The position numbers were made by a program, and so were the translations under genes. 64,000 nucleotides of DNA from Plumapathes pennacea (lineage: Eukaryota; Cnidaria; Anthozoa; Antipatharia; Myriopathidae): positions 3,538,501 to 3,602,500 of the forward strand of contig OZ038464.1 of assembly GCA_964036295.1 (NCBI GenBank), given 5' to 3'. The notes below the pieces were generated by a model. It ran no database searches. It was not told the DNA's origin and saw only the letters and a list, made by a program, of their open reading frames with translations. This document shows, piece by piece, positions 51,801 to 63,535 of this stretch; the first letter of the stretch is position 1; each line of letters starts with the position of its first letter.

Positions 51801-53278
51801 TGTCCATGACTCCTGGAAACGCTTCGTCATCGCTTATCTTTTCATCTGCAAGATCAGCCTCGCTTACTCGTAGTTTGCTCAAAATATCACCGAAAAGTTT
51901 GAGCTGGAAGGAATTCAGCATGCAAAAGTTTAGTTCCAGTTAAAACAGACACTGTCGTGAGAAGAAAGTCGAATTAGGCTGGTTGCTCACGGGAGATTTT
52001 ACCGTGGTAATAGAAATGAACCGCCAACTACTCCCGAGTTTCGAGAATCGAGAATTTCAGCGCGCAAAGGACTGTGGTCGCGCCCATGCAAACGTACCTG
52101 CTGACTTGTGACGTCACACAGCCATTCCTTGGTTCTCTGACTGTTCTTTTGCTTCAGGAGATTCTCCTCTACTTCCGCTGCGTTGCCGTACGATGGGTTC
52201 TGAGTGTAACTGTTGAGAGGAAAACATCATGTAGCGCTACAAAATATCGCACATCTATGATAACAAAAGGGAAGACATACAGAACAAGGTACGCTTTATT
52301 CACGACATAGCAGAGCAGAAGAGAGTGGAGAGCAAGAATCAGAGCAAACTGAAGACCATACCAGACCAGATTGAAGAAAATATAGCAACTCCATCGAAGC
52401 AGAACAGAACATAGCAAAACAGAACGGAGGGGAGGAAAGGAGCCAGGAGATGGACGGCCCATGACATAAAAGCACTAAATGTCTTCCTATAAGTAAACCT
52501 AAGTCAACCAGGGGCCAATTCAATAAACATTTACACGTGTATTTTACAAGTTGGACCGTTATTCAAACACCACGAAACGGACTCTACTCCAGCAAAGTCT
52601 GTACAATATTACAGATACAGGTCCCTAGTGCACAACCACAACAGTATTTGGCCATTGTACTGGACAAAAGCGTGTTTTAACGTCTGGAGAAATTGGTCCG
52701 ACTTGTAAAATACACTTGTAAATGCTTTATTGAATTGGCCCCAGGAGTAACGGTTGGTTCACACGAGTAAAGCAAACACAACTGTATTAGACCGATTCAC
52801 ACGGTAAAATTTGTGAAGCAAGCGCAAGAAAAAGAAACACAGAACACAGAACACAAAAGTACAGTATGACCACGTTAACCCTTTCACTCCCAAGCTCAAA
52901 ATACAAATTCCCCCAACCATAGAATAAGAAAATGTATGAGTGATGAAATGAGAATTGATGTTTTAATCAGCTATCAATTATGCAAGGTATCAAATGCCAA
53001 GTTCTCCACACTGTATGATATATCTCTGGTGGGAGAATAAAAAGAGAAAATTGAAGTTGATCACTCTTAGGAGTGAAAGGATTAAAACACAAAGCAGGGC
53101 ACGGTTGTCCGAAGCTCGATTAAGCTAATCCAGGAATGACCAACTTTCTCTCAACCCATTGGCTAACAAACAGCAAGAATTGATTAACGATAAATCGTGC
53201 AAGCACAAAGGAACGTACTTACTATGGAACTTACTAAAACTTCTAAAAAGTAAAAATACAAATAAATAAAAAAACCCA

Positions 53279-53311
<33 letters not shown>

Positions 53312-56300
53312 AACGAAGAGAGCGTTACTACATGTGCACCAATCTTTACCTGTCTTGGAGCTTTTTTATTGACTTCACTTCTTCGTGTTCCTTCTTTACT
53401 TTGCTCTCAAGATTCCGTAACTACGAAATAATGTGAAATGAAAATATTTATTTTGTTGTTTTGTACGGAAGTGTATGAGGATCTTAGGGTGACTTCGATT
53501 GAGTCTAGTCCGGAATAGGAACAGCTAAAATGATCCAAAGTGTTGCTTGTTACGAGGGATATTCAGTTTGAAGTTGTCTTGAAAACCTTTACGCTTGCAT
53601 TTCGAACAGCTCCCGATGCATCTTTACTCAAGTCAGCTCCAAACCAAAGCATTTCTCCGATCAACACCGCTATGTCTATTCCGGAATAAGCCCATTCGAA
53701 CGCGCCCTTAGTCGATCGCGAAATTCGAATTTTACAGAACTGCCGACAGCTTTAAACTTACGTACATGTACTTTGGCCTCTGTGCGTATTTCTCTGCCGC
53801 TATAGCAATTTCTGTTCGCTCCGCTAGCTCTTTCCCCAAAAAACCTGCTTTCGACCACCTCAACCCTCACTCCCCTCCCCACCCCCATTCAAATATTAAA
53901 AATGTCGACGGCCCCTTACATACTGCTGTGTTAGAATACTCTTACCTTTTTTTTTAAAGCCACATATTTCCTCTTCAGGACTGGTTCTGTGACGTCAACG
54001 AGGTAAAGCTTGTTTGATGGCAAATGCTGTCAGTTGTGAAAGGTGTCAGTTAAGATCAGCAGCAGTTAACGTAGTGATGTTCGTTTATGTAAGAAACGCA
54101 AGCCAATGTACAACAACTGGAACGTTCGCTGCCATTGAACGACCGCTGACCGCGCGTCTCTCGGGCTATTATTTCAGTGCATACATAAACTGGCTTGGCT
54201 TACGTTGCATTTTACGCACCATTTCATGCTGCATTTCACCCAGACATAAAAGGCTTACGGACAAACAGACAACGAGAGGCAGTGACTGCTACTAATTACC
54301 AGGGATAGTATTATTCCATAATTTTAAAGAGGCACTCTCACCGTTAAAGCATTGCGCTCCCAGCCACAATCGGCGGCCATTTTCGTAATCATACGAAAAT
54401 GGCGGCTATCGCTTATTTTCGTTTCTAGTTCTTTTTCGTAAGCACAAATTGGCTTCATCTTAAATAAATTATTACAGATGGCATGCAGAGGAGGCAGACC
54501 AAAAAACCACATCGTGGGCGACCGAAAATTGGCAAAGGTCCCGGACGATAACATAATAAAAACCGACACGCAAAGCATGAACGGTGGGAGAGCCTCTTGA
54601 ATTTGATACTCATTTAACACTTACCAAGGACGAGGGTTGCTCTTCTGGTTTCTGGAAGCTTGTCACTGGCGCACTGAACTTTCCCGCGTTGTTTAACAGA
54701 ACAAAATTTCCAATGTCTTTTTTGCTGTCCACCAAGTCGAACATTCCCTCGATGCTTCCTAACCTCTGGACACTGTCCACAACCTGAAGGTAAAAAAAAC
54801 GAACATGATGCATGGCGCTTAAATTAAACACAGTTACGACATCGCATAGTACAGCAAAGATAACAGAGAACGAAAAGAACAAGGCATAGCACAGTACAGC
54901 ACAACACCGTAGAGTAAGGTTCCTTCCACAATAATCCGGATGAATTTGAAAACGGGGTTTTCATACAAAAACACATCGAAAGTGTTCCGTCCACACTATC
55001 ATTTTCGCTGTCCATACTAATACGCTGGACCGACCGAAACCGCTAAATCCCCGGATTGAGCACGCGCATCATGATCACATGATCATCAAATGATGAAAAG
55101 ATAAGCGACGACGAAGCGGTTTCCAAGAGTCATGGACAAGACTAACCGTGCTTTGAACAAGCGGGCCCAGCACAGAACAGCAAAGCACAACACAAGCATA
55201 GGAAAACACATTACAACACACCACAGAAAAATGCAACACCACACAGCATGTTTCCTTACGGTGCTTCTTTCGATAGTAGCACACTCCTTCAAGGCGACAG
55301 CTAAGCCTCTCGTGATTTCTTCTTGCATGGCCTGAAGGTCCTGCAGTAAACAGAGATCAAGATACATCAATTGTGTCTTAGCTTACTGTAAAACATTCGT
55401 GTGAATAGCTAATCTGAGTATCAAGCGAATTTTTCCTCGGCCTAAGACTCTGGTTAGTGAATAACGTAAGGCTGTGTTCGGCAATAGGGAATAATCATGA
55501 CCTCGTATAGGGCCATCAACGCGGTTCGTTGTGGAAACTGTACACAGGTAATAGTTGTGGAAGCCACACAGATATAAGACGTAGCCTGCCGAGGCCAGCT
55601 GGAAAATCTTCATCTTGAAAAAATACCACATCTATTTTCCAGCAACTCTCTTGTACTTCTGTGATTAAGCCATTTCCGAGATCCCCCTGCCTACATTTCA
55701 AAGCGAGACCCAAGTGCAAAACCGTTCTTATGAAAATAGATTTGATTTGCACGAAAATGAACATGCTAGTGAAATACGAAAGGCTTCACCTAGGGCTTCG
55801 CTCTTTAACAAAGGCAGCGGGTGTATCGGAAATGGCCTATCGGACAAAGTCCGGATTCTAACTATAAGACCTCATCCTCGTTCCCAGGCTCTTTTCCCTA
55901 AGAGCCTGGGAACGAGGATGATAAGACCTTTGCATTAGTTACTTAAAAAGTTTGAGGTGACGAATTTTAGTCACGTGGCAGACTTTGATCATGTGACCAC
56001 CCTACTGCAAAGAGCGTATTCCACTGATTTAAAATGCCCATGTACACATGTGACATTGGATTGGTACTTACATCAAGTGTGTCTGGCAAAGTCTTGGAGT
56101 AAAACAAGTTGTTCATGCTGTTGTACGCGTTTAGCTGCAGTACGTATGCATTGTGGGAATTCTGGCACAGGGTTTCAAAGTGATCTTGCTGCAAGCAAAC
56201 GAGAACACCAATTCACCGTACTGAATGCGCTAGGCAGTAACTGTACGCGAAAACACCATAAAATTAGCATCTGGCTAGTTCTAGAATCCGTTTCACGTCA

Positions 56301-58487
56301 AGCCCAGCGTGTCAACACAGAGCAACGTCGTAAACATAGAACCAAGGCTAAGTATCAACCACATTACCGACCACGTACCGACCACATGCCGACAACATAA
56401 CGACCACGTGCCGAACATATACCGACATGCCAACTATATACCAACCAACGTAGAGTTATGTCACACAAAGCAATTTTCCCTGCACCTTGTCTCGCAACGC
56501 TGACGACAGCATTGTGAGACAAGTTGCAAAGTACATGTCACACGGTGCAACAAGCCGACCACGCAACGTTGCGAAAAGTAGGAGACTGTTCAACTTTTCC
56601 TGCAACTTGTCTCGCAATTTTTTGTTGCGTTGCAAGTTGCAAAGAGGAAGTGTCGCACGCGCAATTTCTTTTGGAACTTGTCTCGCAACGGAAACTTGCA
56701 AGAAAAAATGTCTCGTGTGACATGGCCTCACCAGTGCAACTTAAACACAATTATCATTTTCAACGCAAAACCAACGCTTTGTACTTAGTTTCAGAAGACC
56801 AGGGACTGTATTCACAAAAACTTGCGTTCAAACGAAAATTTTCGTAAGTATGGGCCCGGTCGCACTAGGAAGTTTAGTCGATAATAACTCAGCATCGAGA
56901 GCAATACGACAGCTTCTTCGTTTGGTGGCAACTTCCTAACATATATTTCTGGTGACAAGCGCTGTTTGCACTTCAAATGATGCAAATGTCGATATTAATG
57001 TCGTTGAAGTTACGAGTGCGACCGGAGCCCATGACTTACACTTTAACTATCATCGTGCACATTATAGTTTGTCATACTTAAGGACATTTTTGTTCGTACA
57101 CAAGGCTTTGCAAATACGGCCCCTCTCAAGGTTTTAAACTTAAGATATAGCCGTCCTAAATCAAATATAAGCGCGAGCTTATTAAAATAAACATGTCTAT
57201 TCACCTTTCCTGGTTCTCCTCCCGTACTTTGTAATTTCGAAAGTTTCACGCACGCATCCGAATATTCTTTATGGGACTGTCAAGAAATAGGAGTGTCTAA
57301 AGAACCTAAACAATGGCCGGACAAACCAGAGGAAACTGAAGTACACCACAGTACTGTACACAACAGGGAATAAGAGAGAAAGAGGGGAGGGGAAGGAGAG
57401 GGGAAACGCAGTTGTAAATATGGAGAGAGAAGAGGACATGAAAGAAGGACAAACCTAAAGAAGACATGATTTTAAGATGAGAGCAAGAGAACAAATATTA
57501 AGAGGGAAAAACGAAGAGCAGGAGATGAGGGGAGATTGGATGAGACTAGAAGGGACGAGAGAAATGCATGCAGTAAGAGGAAAACAACGAAGAGAAAAGA
57601 GAGATATTACACGGGAAGGAGTGCAATACGGCGGAGTATTTTTACGAGCCGGTTTTAAAAGATATACTGACGAGTAAAAATACAGCTGTAATATTGCACA
57701 CTATTCCGTTTAATAAGTTATTTATGTATGACAAACAAACTAGGGTCAAGCGTTTTCTATCCGCGCACAAAATGAATAAAAAAAAAGACTGGTTTGTAAG
57801 CTTTCCTTGCGAAAATTGATCACGTACGCTAATAAACCATTTGATCAGGGGCCGTATTCACCAAACTTCCATACGAACAAAAATGTTCGAAAGTATGACT
57901 TATGCATCGTAAGTTCGACTTACGTATATTATCTCGCTCAACATAGTATGCGTAAGTCATTGTTCTGATGCATAAGTCGTACTTATGAACATTTTTGTTC
58001 GTACGCAAGTTTGGTGAATACGCGATTACGAGTGCAAATTACACTGCCATATTTGCACTTGTTTTGGCCTAATTATTTGCAGTCGAAAAAGGGAAGTCGT
58101 GTAATAATTATTTACATTGCATGTAACTAACCTTTTGCAAAGCCTCGTTTGATTTTTCTAGCTGATTTTCCCCATCTTCTCTGAAGCCGAAAAGCTAAGA
58201 AAAAACAAAGAAGAAAAATAAGAATGAAAAGTTATCTGAGAAAATGTAGAAAATAGCAAGGATTGTGGAGACTTAACCCTTGGATGTATAAGGAAAGTCG
58301 ATCATAGGGGGAGGAAGGGGTAGATGGAACCCCTCCCCATAGTTTTCATTGTATTGATACATTTTGAAGTTCTTTCACTTAAAACGGAAACATTTCTCCA
58401 AATATATTTTCAAAAAACCTGAGGGCATGCACCCTCCTCTCCCCCTCCCCCCTTAGACATATGAGGGCTAATACAGAAAGCTTTTTT

Positions 58488-58518
<31 letters not shown>

Positions 58519-61500
58519 ATTAATGACAGTTTCTCCTTTTTACAAATACTGTACATGTTACAATAACCATTGCTAACAACTGAGGGTTAACACAGAAAAG
58601 TGATTGGGCAGCTACAGTAGCAGCTCACTTACCCTTTTACAGAGGATCTTTTTTCTCATTGCATCATCAAAGAGGGACATACTAACTTGCTTCATCAGCT
58701 TGGAAGAGATCTTCAACATTTCCTACAACAGGACATCACAAGAAAAATCAGTGAACATATACATGCATGTTAATTCTCCTGTGCACGCTGAGCTCTACAA
58801 TATTTGCATGGGATTGCATAACTTTAGTACTGTGATGCTTGAAAAGTTTGGTGTTTGAATCAGTAATTAAAATTGACAGATTACTCTTGGCACTGTATGA
58901 TGTTCAATATTTTTGTTGTAGTTATATATTAAAATGGACCAGATCACTATCAAACTAAACTTTTCTGGTTTGACACTGATTCAAATGTCAAGCCTAAAGT
59001 TCATGTGCCAAGTAATGCATGCATTTTGAAATGCTACAAAGTTTGGATCAAACAGGGCCCACAATTCAATGAAATGCTTCAAAAAAAAAAAAAAATAAAA
59101 AAAAATAAAAAATCAGACTTAATTTTGCTTTACCAACTCGAAGAAAATATAAAAAAGGTCAAAAGAAAAATAGTCAGTAGCACTTTTAGAGCAAAAAATA
59201 CTAATATTCTGCTCAAATAAGTTGATAGAAATTGGATTGCTACTCATTTTTCCACTTTTGGGGGCCCTAAAAATGGCCAATCAAGGATTTTGTCATGCAA
59301 AGTGGGTGAGAGAGCCCCTTTGATGTGGAAGCAATAATTGGTTTCATTAACTTAATTGACCTTTGCATGGCTAGTGATCATGCCACCAGTGTGCAAGCGT
59401 GCATTTACTTACTGTACATCACTTTTACTAGAGTAATTTTATGCAAAACAAACAAACAAACAAACAAACAAACAAACAAACAAAAACAAAAACAAAAAGT
59501 ACAGTACAGATCACTCACTTGGGCTTCCTTTTCATATTCTCCAAGAAGAATCTCCCAAGAACTGAATGCACCAGTCAAAGCCGACTTGTTACTGTATTTA
59601 GAATTAATTATATCATTCAGAACTAAACCCTGAATTGAATGATAGTGATGATTGACAGTGTTGCTTACTGACTGGCTCAAGCTGACTGTCCAGCTATAGC
59701 TGGCCAATCATATTGGCTTAGAATTGAGCAACCGATTAACACTGTGCATGTACAAATAATTGGTTATTGTGTAGGAGCAATATATTATCTGTACCACAGA
59801 TTTGAATGCTTTGAAACACTAATATTGCTGAACGGATAATAGACAATTAACAAAAACCAAACCATGGTAGTTAATCTGCCTCACTAAATAGAATAACTTG
59901 TGACTGATGAGTGTCAATGACTCTTTGAAAGTGCAATCTATTTTTATCTGAATGTAATACATCGACAGAGATTCCTATAAACATGATGATATATGTCTGA
60001 CAGATAAATGATACACCTATCATAAATGCTGTACAATTTTAGGTTTCACCTTTCTTTTTTCATCTCTGTATTTTTCTTTCTGAAAGATTCCACCAATGAG
60101 AACAGCTGATGAGCGGTCTGTTCTTTGATTGTGCCAACTTTATGGACAAACTCACCCACTGCAAAAATGAAAGATGATACTTACAGTAAGTACATAAATT
60201 AAATGATATATATATAATTATATAATTATGTTGAAGGAGATACAGTAATATTAGTAATCCCAAGGAGAATAGTCTTAATAAATTTATATTACAGTCCATA
60301 TTAATTATACTATTTATTTATTTATTTATTATAACCAGATGTACAGCAACATCATTAAAAAACCGTAACATAATTTCCAGCTACCTGACAAAAAATTGTC
60401 CGATATGGTAAAAAATTTAGCTGATACTCTGCTTAATAAGTAAATATGAAGATGCCATGAGTAGAAAGTAATTAAAATACAGTTTAGCATTGTAAAGTAA
60501 GAATTAAGTTAATACAAAACAGCCCCTCCCCTTTTACTCCCAAAAGTTAAAAAAAAAAAGAAAAAAAAAAAACACTCTCTCAGCCAAGGAAAATGCATGC
60601 TTTTTAGAGCAGCTTGCAAAAAGAACCCAAACAGTGGTGGATCAAAGGGAGGAAAAAACTCAGCTAGAAAAGATGCTAACAATCTCAGTCTATACTAGAA
60701 TTTTACTTCCATTCAAAAGAGCACAATATGAATATTTCATAATTATACAAATGACATAGCTTCATTTGTGATGCAAATTAGATGCCATGCGGCTGTTTTC
60801 AACAGGCCAAATTACCAGACAGCTTAGTAGATCTTGGATCTGGTTGATTGTTCATTACTTTGTGGGCATGTGGTCTCCCTCCCTTTGTCCCCAAATAACT
60901 CAATATTGTGTTTAGTAGCTATCAACTCATTAAATTTCTGTTTGGTAATTAAAGTCTCTATTGTTCCAAACTACACATTTTCAGTAAAGTCATCAACACA
61001 TGGTACATTTACTGCAGGTAAACTGCATTTATGACAGCAAATTTGTCTGCTCTAACAGCATTATGCAGCACACTTATTAAAATTACTATAGGTGATATAA
61101 ATAATAAATAATTATAATCAATTTTTAGCATCAATAATTGGGAAAATTAGGGACAGCTGAAATTAGGAAAAGGTGAGATAAAATGGCTGGTATACTTCAT
61201 TTACCGATTCTGTTAATTTTAGCTATCAAGATGTGAAGATCATTTTACACGTTTCGACTCGACACGCAAGCGTCACAGTTCGAAATATTTATTGATATTA
61301 TTCAGACAACCAGCTTGAGTGCTCCCTAAAAATATTTTTCTCCTGGTACAGTGAGATTTAACCTAATTACAAATAGCATCACCAAAGAATTAAGTACATC
61401 ACGAATTCTTGTTTACATATTGCGTTGGCCAATATAAACAACGTCAGCAGTAGAACTCGTGTCTTGTTCATTACATGACAGCACTGACAAAGATAGCCGA

Positions 61501-61953
61501 GCTTTTGAACCTCAGTGGGAATTTCCACTAATGCTCGCGAACTATTGTTTTCAAAACAATCGACTTGAACGACGCGCGGTGGCAATAAACTTCTGAATTC
61601 TGCATTTGGGTCAAAAGCCATTCATTTGAGCGACAATATCATAAGTCCGCAATTTATCTCGCAAAAGCTGACAAACGAAACGGAAAAATACTACCCAATA
61701 CAATACTTAAGTCTCCCATAGAAATAATCTAGATGCCTCAACGCTGAATATCCCATTATATTTGATTTATGAATCCCGCAAACGAGAGCAAGTACTCATA
61801 CTGAGTAACCAGCAAGAAAAAACAGCTTCAAAACATCGACCCACAGATACCTGTTTTGAGCATTTTGATCGCGCTGAAGGAGTTAGTTTTGATCGCATCG
61901 TTCAGCGATGGATGGGGCAAGTCTCTGAGAAGGCCGTAAGCGTCGGAAGACAT
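45836..61953 (-). CDS. F-BAR / C1 / double SH3 adaptor protein (20 exons, 654 aa)
   Basis: Exons, read on the minus strand: 61851-61953, 60050-60158, 59519-59591, 58633-58722, 58132-58194, 57205-57276, 56072-56188, 55260-55340, 54625-54783, 53350-53420, 52098-52209, 51642-51903, 50965-51056, 49947-50106, 48876-48910, 48424-48485, 48291-48342, 47955-48002, 46767-46853, 45836-45952. All junctions are AG/GT and phases agree throughout, giving 1965 nt ending in TAG. Residues 1-290 are a charged helical region resembling an F-BAR domain. Residues 416-466 are a C1 finger with ligands H-x12-C-x2-C-x13-C-x2-C-x4-H-x2-C-x6-C. SH3-1 is at about 534-586 (ALYDYDG, WWE, GFFPATYV) and SH3-2 at 588-646 (CLYDFAG, GAFPSTYV). 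The order matches fungal Bzz1, while the C1 plus adjoining SH3 pair also resembles STAC proteins. Membrane bending, actin or channel anchoring is inferred from the family. The weakest junction is the exon 14 donor (GTAGCG); reading on instead meets a stop after FDLRR. Confidence 0.88.
45970..46165. mobile_element. Copy of the TTAACCCTTTCACTCC MITE family
   Basis: AGTTCAATTTTCTCCTTCAG through GGAGTGACAGGATTAA matches the family at 52,876-53,090 in reverse. In the last intron of the F-BAR gene. Confidence 0.6.
49206..49441. mobile_element. MITE with GGGCCCGGTTTTTC termini (copy B)
   Basis: Equivalent of the element at 1776-2011 in the second copy of the segmental duplication. Confidence 0.7.
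50515..50770. mobile_element. MITE with CCGGATAAATTTGAAAACGG termini (copy B)
   Basis: Equivalent of the element at 3080-3353 within copy B, slightly diverged at the left end. Confidence 0.7.
51258..51300. repeat. Poly-G tract
   Basis: A G-rich run of about 43 bases in intron 12 of the F-BAR gene, expanded compared with the corresponding place in copy A near 3840. Confidence 0.9.
52511..52742. mobile_element. 232-bp MITE with GGCCAATTCAATAAA termini
   Basis: Termini GGCCAATTC and GAATTGGCC are flanked by CCAGG on both sides, a probable 5-bp target duplication. It lies in intron 10 of the F-BAR gene, and the segmental duplication ends just beyond it. Confidence 0.8.
52876..53090. mobile_element. 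MITE with TTAACCCTTTCACTCC termini
   Basis: Left TTAACCCTTTCACTCCCAAG and right CTTAGGAGTGAAAGGATTAA are inverted. Related copies, more diverged and in the other orientation, are at about 1533-1721, 48,961-49,150 and 45,970-46,165. Confidence 0.7.
54328..54598. mobile_element. MITE with AAGAGGCACTCTCACCGTT termini
   Basis: The right end AACGGTGGGAGAGCCTCTT mirrors the left end with few mismatches. A small inner palindrome lies near 54,370-54,405. In intron 9 of the F-BAR gene. Confidence 0.7.
54920..55085. mobile_element. Half copy of the CCGGATAAATTTG MITE
   Basis: One arm and the centre of the family at 3080-3353 are recognisable; the far arm is missing. In intron 8 of the F-BAR gene. Confidence 0.55.
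55873..55920. repeat. Perfect 20-bp-arm hairpin
   Basis: CATCCTCGTTCCCAGGCTCT, an 8-base loop, then its exact reverse complement. Intronic; short-MITE or miRNA-precursor-like form. Confidence 0.8.
56457..56731. mobile_element. MITE rich in CTTGTCTCGCAAC
   Basis: Ends ATGTCACAC and GTGTGACAT are inverted. The interior repeats CAACTTGTCTCGCAAC in both orientations. Confidence 0.65.
56805..57124. mobile_element. MITE interrupted by another MITE
   Basis: The outer element starts GGGACTGTATTCACAAAAAC and ends TTTGCAAATACGGCCCC. The element at 56,851-57,029, with GGTCGCACT termini, sits inside it. Confidence 0.65.
56851..57029. mobile_element. 172-bp MITE with GGTCGCACT termini, copy 3
   Basis: GGGCCCGGTCGCACT...AGTGCGACCGGAGCCC; same family as 6508-6680. 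Confidence 0.8.
57849..58023. mobile_element. MITE with GGGCCGTATTCACCAAAC termini
   Basis: The left end and the right end GTTTGGTGAATACG are inverted; ACATTTTTGTTCGTA pairs with its mate inside. A cleaner copy of the outer element at 56,805-57,124. Confidence 0.75.
58491..58520. repeat. Poly-T tract
   Basis: About 28 T residues in an intron, consistent with a retroposed tail or simple slippage. Confidence 0.9.
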
Positions 61954-62292
61954 AGTGACCTGTCCTTCACTTCAAACTTTCACAACATTCCAAAAAGTAA
62001 GTTTTCTGAAATGCTCGATTTCCGCTTCGTGTTGGGTTCTATATTTGGTTTCGGTGGCCTAATATGGACCTGTCGCATTGCTCGGGGAACGCCTGGCAAC
62101 AAATGTACATGCTCTGGTAAATTAGAGTTTGTGGTTGTTTACTGTCGTCAGAAATATCAACGGAGATCACACAAAAGAGGAGACATGTGGTTCTTTAGTT
62201 ATTTATAACCTCTGAAACTTCTAATCAGTCAACGAAATGTGAGAGGATTGCTTGTCCTTCTGTCTAAATTGGCGTGCTGGGTTTCAGGAAAA
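61954..62292. promoter_or_regulatory. Shared head-to-head promoter region
   Basis: Only 339 bp separate the start codons of the minus-strand F-BAR gene and the plus-strand PAQR3-like gene. Part of it must be 5' untranslated sequence of both. A bidirectional promoter is the simple reading. No defined core element was identified. Confidence 0.5.
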
Positions 62293-63535
62293 ATGGATGG
62301 TGCTGGCAGCTTTCAAATGGATCAAGCGAAAAGAGGATTTAACGATGATCCCTTTCTGCTGAAATCCAAAGAGATCAAGTTGTACCGCTACCACGATATT
62401 CCATATTTTCTTCGAGGAAATCCATACGTTACTTCTGGCTATAGGGCGTTCTTGTCGTTCAGGATGTGTGTGAAAAGGTGAGAGCTGCAGTTCACTTGTG
62501 AGTTGTATCTTTAATAAATCAAATTGGCTGTGCTGTAAGCTTTCTTATGTGTCGGTTAATTCTAAATATACTTCGGCGTCAAGTATGTTGTCGCGTGTTC
62601 GTGCCAAACGTCTGCCATTTTCAAAAGATGACGACTTTTACCACACATTTGCTATATGACATTAGGTATTATTTATTAAAAGTATGTAACTTATAACGTA
62701 GAATAAATGCTTCCAACTAGTGCAAGTACTAATACTGTAATGGGCTAAGTCAAATCCTAAGAAGACTGTTGCATTGTAACTATGATTTATGATTTATACG
62801 CTTCGCCATACAGCTGGGTCACCACTTGTAACAGCTTTCGCCAAATCTCAGCGGGAGTTTGGCAGTATTTTACATGATCTTAGTAGAATCTTACTGGGTC
62901 AGCTTGGCAATATAAATTTGATATTGGCAGGATCTCATCAGGATCTTGCGAGACACTATTACAAATTAAAAGCTCCTGACCTGATGAATCTTGGCTGATC
63001 TTGTAAACAAAACTTTCTTGAAGCAAGACCCATTTCACATGACTAATTTTTTTACCATGCAGTATATCTCTGTATGAGAAGGTCTCAATTAATGCATCAA
63101 AATTTTGGTGGCTTAAGTTGTATGAAGGCCATAGGAATAGCAGTGTTATACAAGCGTAACTTTCTTCTGACCTTCATGTTTTTAATTAAATGTACGTACA
63201 ACATTAATGTTCGTCGGACATTCTTACAAAAAGTTTTGTGCACAGACCTGCATGTATGTAGGTTGGTAACATTGCCAACAAATAGCAGTTATTTAAACTA
63301 ATTAAACTAATGATCAAGTAAACACAATATATATGTTTAACTTTCTTATGCACTGTATTATTTGCTTTGCAGTTTGTTTGTCCTGTCTAATGAAACAATC
63401 AACATCTGGTCTCACCTGCTGGGACTATTCTACTTCATTTATCTTACTCTTTACGACAACTTTGTGTACATCCCAGAAAAGAATGGCAGTTTCCCTGACC
63501 ACATGGTTTTGTCAGCTCTTTTAGCTGGTTTTCAG
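62293..63535 (+). CDS. PAQR3: PAQR family receptor, PAQR3-like, first two coding exons
   Basis: Coding exons at 62,293-62,477 and 63,373-63,535 join in phase (AG plus T gives Ser62). They encode the cytosolic N-terminus and the start of the membrane core. Hallmarks are LYRYHDIPYFLRGNPYVTSG, then LFVLSNETINIWSHLLG, which holds the first conserved PAQR motif and enters the first membrane helix (LGLFYFIYLTLY). The gene continues past the window. An acceptor just before the ATG (TTTCAG at 62,282-62,287) implies an upstream untranslated exon. Vertebrate PAQR3 is a Golgi protein that tethers Raf kinases; that function is by homology only. Confidence 0.88.

Larger units (their letters stand above)
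46909..52749. repeat. Segmental duplication, copy B
   Basis: Partner of the block at 1-5752. It lies inside the full-length F-BAR/C1/SH3 gene, covering exons 11-18 and their introns. Differences from copy A include a 42-bp in-frame gain in exon 12, a G-rich tract at about 51,258-51,300, and absence of the palindromic insert found in copy A. The right edge falls in intron 10. Confidence 0.9.

Noticed and set aside
61762..62208. 148-codon plus-strand frame between the F-BAR and PAQR3-like genes
   Set aside because: It lies over the first coding exon of the F-BAR gene on the other strand and has no recognisable domain.
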